DNA from: an uncultured Lachnospiraceae bacterium | GTDB lineage: Bacteria > Bacillota > Clostridia > Lachnospirales > Lachnospiraceae | Direction: 5' to 3' | NCBI GenBank assembly: GCA_949471785.1 | Contig: CASWRE010000019.1 | Span: 1-56,205, forward strand | DNA: 56,205 bases | Notes under the pieces: generated by a model | What the model was told of the DNA's origin: nothing | What the model saw: only the letters and a program-made list of their open reading frames with translations | Databases searched by the model: none | In this document: piece by piece, positions 51,259 through 56,205 of the stretch | Layout: each line of letters starts with the position of its first letter | Position numbering within the stretch: the first letter of the stretch is position 1 | Made by a program: the position numbers and the translations under genes

Positions 51259-52505
51259 AAAACCCCCTGCGCACTATATCTGCCAAATTCCCATACTGTG
51301 TCAACAAATGCCTGTACATTTTCTACCGGAACATCGTATTGCGTATTATGTATCGGGGAAAACACACAGCCACCCCCGGGCATCAGCGCCTCCAGGCGCT
51401 GTTTTACCTGCTCACGTACTTCTTCCGGTTTTCCGTGGGGATAAATACTCTGGCTGTCCACTCCCGCTCCCCAGAATACCAGTTTATCGCCAAATTCCTT
51501 CTTAAGCTCCACAGGGTCCATATTCATCGAATTGGCCTGTATGGGGTTCAGGATATCACAGCCCGCCTCAATAAAATACGGAATGATATGCCGGATGGAA
51601 CCGCAGCTGTGGAACATCGTTTTGGCATCAGAATGATGATGTACACAGTCGCACATTTTCTTATAATTTGGCATATAAAGGTCCTTAAAAATCGACGGGC
51701 TGAACAGTTCGCCGTTCTGCGTACCAAAATCCGTAGTTGAAATCAAAATCGTGTCGATATAAGGGCCCACAGCCTGAAGATACATGCACATATTTTCAAC
51801 GGCCGCCTCCGCCGCAATACCCAGTATTTCTCCGGCATACTCCGGCTCTTCCGCCAGAATACAGAGCCATTCGGTAAACGGATGCCCGGCAAAAATACCC
51901 GTAGTCCCTAATTTTCCCTTCAATGCCCCGCCGTGAACCGAGTATTCGGTATTTTCAAACAGAAACTTTGCCTGCCTTTCCAGAAGCCGCAGTTCCTCAT
52001 CTGAATACATGGGGATAGAGCGGCGGAATTTCTTCCCATCCATAAATACGATATCTTTCATGATATCCAGGGGCGGATTGGGCAGTCGTTCAAAATAGCC
52101 GCCGTCCGCCGCCATATTGGCCGAATGTATGCCGTTTATATCATACAGGGCGATATCCCCCTTCTCATTAACGCTGTATGTAAAATCCCCTGGCATCAAA
52201 ATGCTGTTGCCTGCCGTATTGACCCAGATCTTCCAGTCCGCATTTTTATATCCCCAGGTTTCATACAGATTTTCCAGCTGGATCACGTCGCCGTGAAGCC
52301 AGCGAAGGACCGGCTCATCTACCCGGGCCAGCATCTGAAACTGGTCATAACATTTGGGGGGCTCCACGTCCAGGCCCAGATACCTGCCGATTTTGATATA
52401 TTCGTCCACATGAATACCCGTTACCTTCGTGCCGCCTATGTCAATCGGCACTCTGTCCGGTTCCTTATGCCTGATCGCCGCCCGGATTCGCTCTCTTGAT
52501 GTCAT
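51255..52505 (-). CDS. Uroporphyrinogen-decarboxylase-fold protein, MtaA-like methyltransferase candidate
   Basis: UroD-superfamily barrel of 416 residues (TSRERIRAAIRHKEPDRVPI start). It lacks the context of haem synthesis. It keeps the H-x-C pair (His299, Cys301 in FHSCGS) and a Cys (Cys380 in GGGCVFSP) about 79 residues on, the pattern of the zinc site in MtaA/MtbA corrinoid:thiol methyltransferases. In that family the zinc binds the methyl acceptor thiol. The substrate here is unknown; a corrinoid module lies 14 kb away. GGAGGAGG precedes the ATG. It overlaps dhaL and pfkB by 4 bases each. Confidence 0.85.
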   Translation of the reverse strand: MTSRERIRAAIRHKEPDRVPIDIGGTKVTGIHVDEYIKIGRYLGLDVEPPKCYDQFQMLARVDEPVLRWLHGDVIQLENLYETWGYKNADWKIWVNTAGNSILMPGDFTYSVNEKGDIALYDINGIHSANMAADGGYFERLPNPPLDIMKDIVFMDGKKFRRSIPMYSDEELRLLERQAKFLFENTEYSVHGGALKGKLGTTGIFAGHPFTEWLCILAEEPEYAGEILGIAAEAAVENMCMYLQAVGPYIDTILISTTDFGTQNGELFSPSIFKDLYMPNYKKMCDCVHHHSDAKTMFHSCGSIRHIIPYFIEAGCDILNPIQANSMNMDPVELKKEFGDKLVFWGAGVDSQSIYPHGKPEEVREQVKQRLEALMPGGGCVFSPIHNTQYDVPVENVQAFVDTVWEFGRYSAQGVL

Positions 52506-53155
52506 GTATTTTCCTCCTCCGTTTTCTTCGCGTACGCATACATGGCGTCCATGATGATACTGACCGACACGGCGCCCGGATCGGGAATCCCAACGGAATA
52601 ATCCCCATAAGCTTCCGCCCGGCCTTTGCGCGCGCTGTAATCTTTCGTCTGCTCCATACCTTTCTCCGCGGCGTCCCTGGCCGCTTTCAGAGCGGCAGAC
52701 AGTGTATCGCCTCTTTTTTCCGCCGCAAGCAGCGCCTCCACGGCCGGTCCATAGCTGTCGATCATCGTCTTGTCGCCCCGCCTGTCCCCGCCCCGCTTTT
52801 GAATATTGTCCAAAGACCTTTTCATCATGGGCGCAAGTTCTTTCAGTGACAGGGTATCCGTCAGAGGTACCGCGCCGCAGCCACTGATAAACATCGTCCC
52901 AAAGATCACTCCCGAAGCGCCGCCCATGGCGTCCAGCAGCGTCATCCCCACTTCTTTGAACAGGGCGTTGACAGAAACCGCCTCCATCTTCGGCAGCTGT
53001 TCTTTAACTGCGAGAAAACCTCTCGCCATACCGATCCCATGGTCGCCGTCGCCGATTTTCTCGTCAATTTCGGTCAGCAACGCTTCTTTCCCGATCACAG
53101 CGTCCGCCATGCAGCCAAACATTTCCTTTACCTGATCAAGCTCCATCCTCTCCAT
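52502..53155 (-). CDS. dhaL: DhaL-type kinase subunit (ADP/ATP-binding)
   Basis: Nucleotide-binding subunit of dihydroxyacetone-type kinases, 217 residues. The Mg-binding Asp cluster is intact (TEIDEKIGDGDHGIGMARGF), and MGGASGVIFGTMF and RRGDKTMIDSYGPAVEAL complete the helical barrel. It should transfer phosphate to the ligand of the DhaK-like partner. No DhaM phosphocarrier is in the window. GGGAGGG lies 5 bases before the ATG at 53155, which overlaps the dhaK-like stop by 20 bases. Confidence 0.9.
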   Translation of the reverse strand: MERMELDQVKEMFGCMADAVIGKEALLTEIDEKIGDGDHGIGMARGFLAVKEQLPKMEAVSVNALFKEVGMTLLDAMGGASGVIFGTMFISGCGAVPLTDTLSLKELAPMMKRSLDNIQKRGGDRRGDKTMIDSYGPAVEALLAAEKRGDTLSAALKAARDAAEKGMEQTKDYSARKGRAEAYGDYSVGIPDPGAVSVSIIMDAMYAYAKKTEEENT

Positions 53156-54167
53156 GATTCCCTCCCTGTGCTCCGGCACAATATGTATACATGGGCGTAT
53201 AACTGTCCTTATGATAAAAATGCCTGATCTCCTCATCCAGACGCAGGATCGTAAGACTGACGCCGCCCATACCCGGCGCGGTCATAAAGTTTCCGACCTC
53301 TGTTTTAAACACCCGGATATGGCGTGATGCCAGATCACGCCGGAGACTGTTTGAGAGAATATACAATTCCATGGGAGATGTGGCTCCTTTTCCGCTGAGT
53401 ATCAGCGCGATCTCCTCACCCGCCTGCAGCCCCATATCCTCCTCCAGATAGTCCAGCAGCCGTTTACTCAGCTGGTCCGCGGAGGGCATCGCCGTCCGCA
53501 GGACGCCCGGTTCCCCGTTAAACCCCATGCCAAACGCAATCTCCCCGGCCGGCATCTCGTACATCGGCTGCCCTGTCTCCGGCCTGTATCCCGGCCAGAA
53601 AGTAACGGATACCGTTCCGACTGCCTCTACCGCCCTGCGCGCCACCCGTCCCACTTCTTCCAGAGAAAGGCCCTCCTCTGCTGCGCCGGCAGCCACCTTG
53701 ATCACCGGCAGGATACCGCCGATCCCACGGCGCCGATCCGCCATTTCTTTTGGCTTATGCAGAATATCGTCTCTGACAAAAACGGCGTCCGCCCGTATCC
53801 CCTCATAACCGCAGAGCTCCACGGCCAGTTCGTAATTCAGTACGTCCCCCACATAATTCCCGGTAATCATCAGTACGCCTTTTTCATGATACATATACTG
53901 CATGGCCCGAAGGAGCTGTGTCGCCGCGGGAGCGGCAAAGACGTCCCCCGTGACGACCGCATCCGCCATGCCTATACCGGCACAGCCCAAATACAGAGGC
54001 TCACATCCTGCCCCTCCCCCTGCCAGAATGGTGACCCAATCGCGGACATTTTTTACCAATACGCTTTTCGTGCCCTCCATCCGTTCCAGCAGCGCCGGAC
54101 AGGCGGCCGTATACCCGTCAATCATTTCCGTTACCATCTCTTCCGGCCGGTTGTGTATGGTATTCAT
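53136..54167 (-). CDS. DhaK-like protein with both active-site histidines replaced
   Basis: Dihydroxyacetone-kinase substrate-binding subunit homologue, 343 residues. The fold signatures are intact: LAGGGAGCEPLYLGCAGIGM, VVTGDVFAAP, ITGNYVGDVLNYELAVE and EIAFGMGFNGEPGV. In true DhaK the first reads GGGSGHEP and the last GIHGEPG; the two His (E. coli His56 and His218) polarise and covalently bind dihydroxyacetone. Here they are Cys55 and Asn217, while the Asp of GDVLN (108) is kept. The substrate is therefore probably not dihydroxyacetone. AGGAGG precedes the ATG; it follows the permease gene by 11 bases. Confidence 0.9.
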   Translation of the reverse strand: MNTIHNRPEEMVTEMIDGYTAACPALLERMEGTKSVLVKNVRDWVTILAGGGAGCEPLYLGCAGIGMADAVVTGDVFAAPAATQLLRAMQYMYHEKGVLMITGNYVGDVLNYELAVELCGYEGIRADAVFVRDDILHKPKEMADRRRGIGGILPVIKVAAGAAEEGLSLEEVGRVARRAVEAVGTVSVTFWPGYRPETGQPMYEMPAGEIAFGMGFNGEPGVLRTAMPSADQLSKRLLDYLEEDMGLQAGEEIALILSGKGATSPMELYILSNSLRRDLASRHIRVFKTEVGNFMTAPGMGGVSLTILRLDEEIRHFYHKDSYTPMYTYCAGAQGGNHGEDGA

Positions 54168-54178
54168 ACCCCATCCTC

Positions 54179-55150
54179 CTATTCCGCTTTCACTTTCAGC
54201 CTGTCCATAATGGCCGCAAACGCAATGATCGCTCCCATCGCCACTTTCTGCCAGTAGGAATTGACCTGCATCAGGCTCAAACCGTTATTGATGATACCTA
54301 TGGCTATAATTCCTACGATTGTATTGGGTATGCCGCCGGTTCCTCCCGTCAGGCTGGTGCCTCCCATAACCGCGGCCGCTATCGCGTACTGTTCATATCC
54401 CTCCGCCGCGGCCGGCTGCCCCGTACCGATCTTTGCCGACTGCAAAATTCCCGCAAAAGCCGACAGACCCGCGCAGATCATATATACCGACGTCTTAATC
54501 CTGTCCACACGAATTCCGCTGAGCCTGGACACATCCTCGTTGCTTCCCACTGCATAAATATGCCGTCCGTAAGCGGTCCTGCTCAAAATCACATGGGCTA
54601 TGGCCAGCGTCAGCACCGTCAAAATGACAATAAAGGGAACAGGCCCCACATAGCCCTGCCCGACCCACTGGAAGCTGGCGGGCAATTCGTAGACCGGCTT
54701 GCTGTTGGTAATCAGATAGCATACGCCCCGCACCACATTCATCATCGCCAGCGTGGCAATAAAAGGAGCCACACGAAATTTGCAGATGATCAATGCGGAA
54801 ATGCCGCCCACCACCAGGGCCAACGCCAGCGAAAGCGCTATTCCTGTCAGCACGGTCAGGGCCACGCTTTCTGTCTGGATCACCTTGCACAGCAGCGCGC
54901 CCAATATACCGCTCAGAGCACAGACAGGCCCCACCGAAAGATCAATACCGCCGGTCAGCAGCACAAAGGTCATACCCGCGGCAATGAAGGCATTAATGGA
55001 AATCTGTATTAGCACATTCAATAAATTCTCTTTTGAAATAAACCGCGGTTCAACAATAAAGATAAACACACATAAGAAAACCAGAAAAACAATTAACGCA
55101 TATTCTTTTATCAGTTTTTTCATATCCCGTTTAGTTACCGTCATACTCAT
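54179..55150 (-). CDS. RbsC-family sugar ABC transporter permease
   Basis: Membrane subunit of a CUT2 (ribose/galactose-type) ABC importer, about 323 residues with eight to ten helices. Family motifs: AAGMTFVLLTGGIDLSVGP, RTAYGRHIYAVGSNEDVSRL, GIRVDRIKTSVYM and AVMGGTSLTGGTGGIPNTIV. AGGAG lies close to the ATG at 55150; the ATG two codons later (55144) has better spacing and may be the true start. The gene begins 13 bases after the ATPase stop. Confidence 0.93.
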   Translation of the reverse strand: MSMTVTKRDMKKLIKEYALIVFLVFLCVFIFIVEPRFISKENLLNVLIQISINAFIAAGMTFVLLTGGIDLSVGPVCALSGILGALLCKVIQTESVALTVLTGIALSLALALVVGGISALIICKFRVAPFIATLAMMNVVRGVCYLITNSKPVYELPASFQWVGQGYVGPVPFIVILTVLTLAIAHVILSRTAYGRHIYAVGSNEDVSRLSGIRVDRIKTSVYMICAGLSAFAGILQSAKIGTGQPAAAEGYEQYAIAAAVMGGTSLTGGTGGIPNTIVGIIAIGIINNGLSLMQVNSYWQKVAMGAIIAFAAIMDRLKVKAE

Positions 55151-55163
55151 ACTCTCCTGTCTG

Positions 55164-56205
55164 CTAATGAACACTCGCCAGATGCATGATCATTTCTTCC
55201 GTTATATCCCGATTGGCCAGACATCCCGTAAGTTTCCCCTCCGCCATGACATAAATTTTGTCACAAATACCCAAAAGTTCCGGCAATTCTGAGGATACCA
55301 CCAGTATACTTCCGCCCTCCCGGGTAAACTGATCCATCAGCGCATAGATTTCCGCTTTGGCTCCCACATCAATCCCTCTGGTGGGTTCATCCAAAAGTAA
55401 AATCTCTGCCTTTGCCAAAAGCCATTTGGCCAATACAATTTTCTGCTGATTGCCACCGCTCAGATTTCTGGTTACCGCATTCCTTCCGGGCGTTTTAATG
55501 GACAACTTCCGTATATACAGATCGGATTCTTCTTTTTCCCAGGCAGTATCTACAAAACCTTTTTTCGCCATTTTCATCACACAGGGCAGGGTGAGGTTTT
55601 CCCGCACCGTTTTTTTCAGCATAACGCCCTGGTTTCTTCGATCTTCTGGGATCAAACCGATTTTTCTTCGGATCGCCTGCAGAGGGCAGGAAATTCTCTC
55701 TTCTTTTCCGTATAAATACAAGCGCCCTGAATCGAAGGGCTCCACACCGAAGATCCCTCTTAAGACTTCCGTCCTGCCCGCCCCTATCAGGCCTGCCAAT
55801 CCCACAATTTCCCCCTGTCTTACTTCAAGGCTGACGTCCTCAAAGGCTCCCCTGCGGCCCGCCTTTTCCAGAGTCAGCACGGCGGGCCCAAACGCCGTCT
55901 CCGACCGGTCAATATAGGCCCGGATCTCCCGTCCCACCATAAGAGAAATCAGATCCTTTTCATTCACTTCCCCCATCGGTATCGTCTTTATATATCTGCC
56001 ATCCCGCAAAATGGACACTTTATCCGCAATCGCAAACAATTCTTTCAATCTGTGAGAGATGTAGATCACCGCTACCTGTTCTTTTTTCAACCTTTTTACG
56101 GTTCGAAACAGGGCTTCCACCTCCTGTTCGGATAATGAGGAAGTCGGTTCATCCATAATTATAATCCGCCTTTCTGCGAAAGGCACCGATGGGGTTATGA
56201 AACCC
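55164..56205 (-). CDS. RbsA/MglA-family sugar ABC transporter ATPase (N-terminal part outside window)
   Basis: Double-cassette ATPase of a CUT2 sugar importer. The frame is open to the window edge, so about the first 150 residues are missing; the visible part starts just before Walker B of cassette 1 (IIIMDEPTSSLSEQEV). Cassette 2 is complete: GLAGLIGAGRTEVLRG (degenerate Walker A), LIPEDRRNQGV, signature LSGGNQQKIVLAKWL and ILLLDEPTRGIDVGA. First gene seen of the operon; the substrate-binding protein and any regulator would lie beyond the edge. Confidence 0.94.
   Translation of the reverse strand, partial: GFITPSVPFAERRIIIMDEPTSSLSEQEVEALFRTVKRLKKEQVAVIYISHRLKELFAIADKVSILRDGRYIKTIPMGEVNEKDLISLMVGREIRAYIDRSETAFGPAVLTLEKAGRRGAFEDVSLEVRQGEIVGLAGLIGAGRTEVLRGIFGVEPFDSGRLYLYGKEERISCPLQAIRRKIGLIPEDRRNQGVMLKKTVRENLTLPCVMKMAKKGFVDTAWEKEESDLYIRKLSIKTPGRNAVTRNLSGGNQQKIVLAKWLLAKAEILLLDEPTRGIDVGAKAEIYALMDQFTREGGSILVVSSELPELLGICDKIYVMAEGKLTGCLANRDITEEMIMHLASVH

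Noticed and set aside
51255..52505. Annotation as haem-pathway uroporphyrinogen decarboxylase
   Set aside because: Context has no haem gene and the zinc-type HxC...C pattern points to the methyltransferase side of the superfamily.
53136..54167. Annotation as dihydroxyacetone kinase subunit K
   Set aside because: Both defining active-site His residues are replaced, so the substrate name is not justified.

Overview
The window reads as a chromosomal segment of a spore-forming, low-to-medium GC member of the Bacillota, most likely a Lachnospiraceae-type Clostridium. The evidence is the sporulation/cell-division block yabP-yabQ-divIC-spoIIE-tilS-hpt-ftsH next to an S4-domain gene and hup, a CotS-like coat protein, long-form HPF, a lysine riboswitch on dapA-dapB, a corrinoid/methyltetrahydrofolate module, and strong AGGAGG ribosome binding sites. 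No rRNA, CRISPR array, phage or complete insertion sequence was seen.

Layout. Bases 1-7500 look accessory and AT-richer: an OmpR/HK two-component pair cut by the window edge, a DUF4143-type ATPase behind an inverted repeat, an EamA transporter with a histidine-rich tail and its own promoter, a flavodoxin relic, a 144-bp palindromic mobile element and two minus-strand genes. Bases 7.8-13 kb carry hpf, a stand-alone eukaryotic-type hisA, a lipoprotein, riboswitch-controlled dapA-dapB and an SSB-like two-OB protein. Bases 13.2-20.3 kb hold typA, two cell-envelope genes (LCP and LtaS-like), gph and greA. Bases 20.4-33 kb hold a PucR-type regulator pair, a methyltransferase, an odd pheA, small membrane and XRE genes, hemolysin III, a nucleic-acid housekeeping operon (rhodanese, two phosphoesterases, an RNA methyltransferase, rdgB), an Asn/Ser-rich small protein, tRNA-Arg, a His-less HPr paralogue and an AraC regulator. 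Bases 33-40 kb hold YetF, a corrinoid protein / methyltransferase / RACE activator module and a GH13 enzyme. Bases 40-50 kb hold the conserved ftsH-to-hup block, a phosphohexomutase and cotS. Bases 50.3 kb to the end hold one tightly overlapping minus-strand operon: sugar-type ABC ATPase and permease, DhaK-like, DhaL, a UroD/MtaA-family protein and a PfkB kinase.

The two most notable observations are as follows. First, the last operon encodes a DhaK homologue in which both catalytic/substrate histidines are replaced (GCEP for GHEP, GFNGEPG for GIHGEPG). It is coupled to an intact DhaL and to a UroD-fold protein that keeps the HxC...C zinc pattern of corrinoid methyltransferases, which suggests an uncharacterised substrate pathway. 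Second, a structured element family (terminal repeats GTTACT...AGTAAC) has two full copies flanked by 8-bp direct repeats (one perfect, one 7 of 8). All three copies lie just 3' of minus-strand genes.

All functions are inferred from reading motifs by eye; no database search was run.
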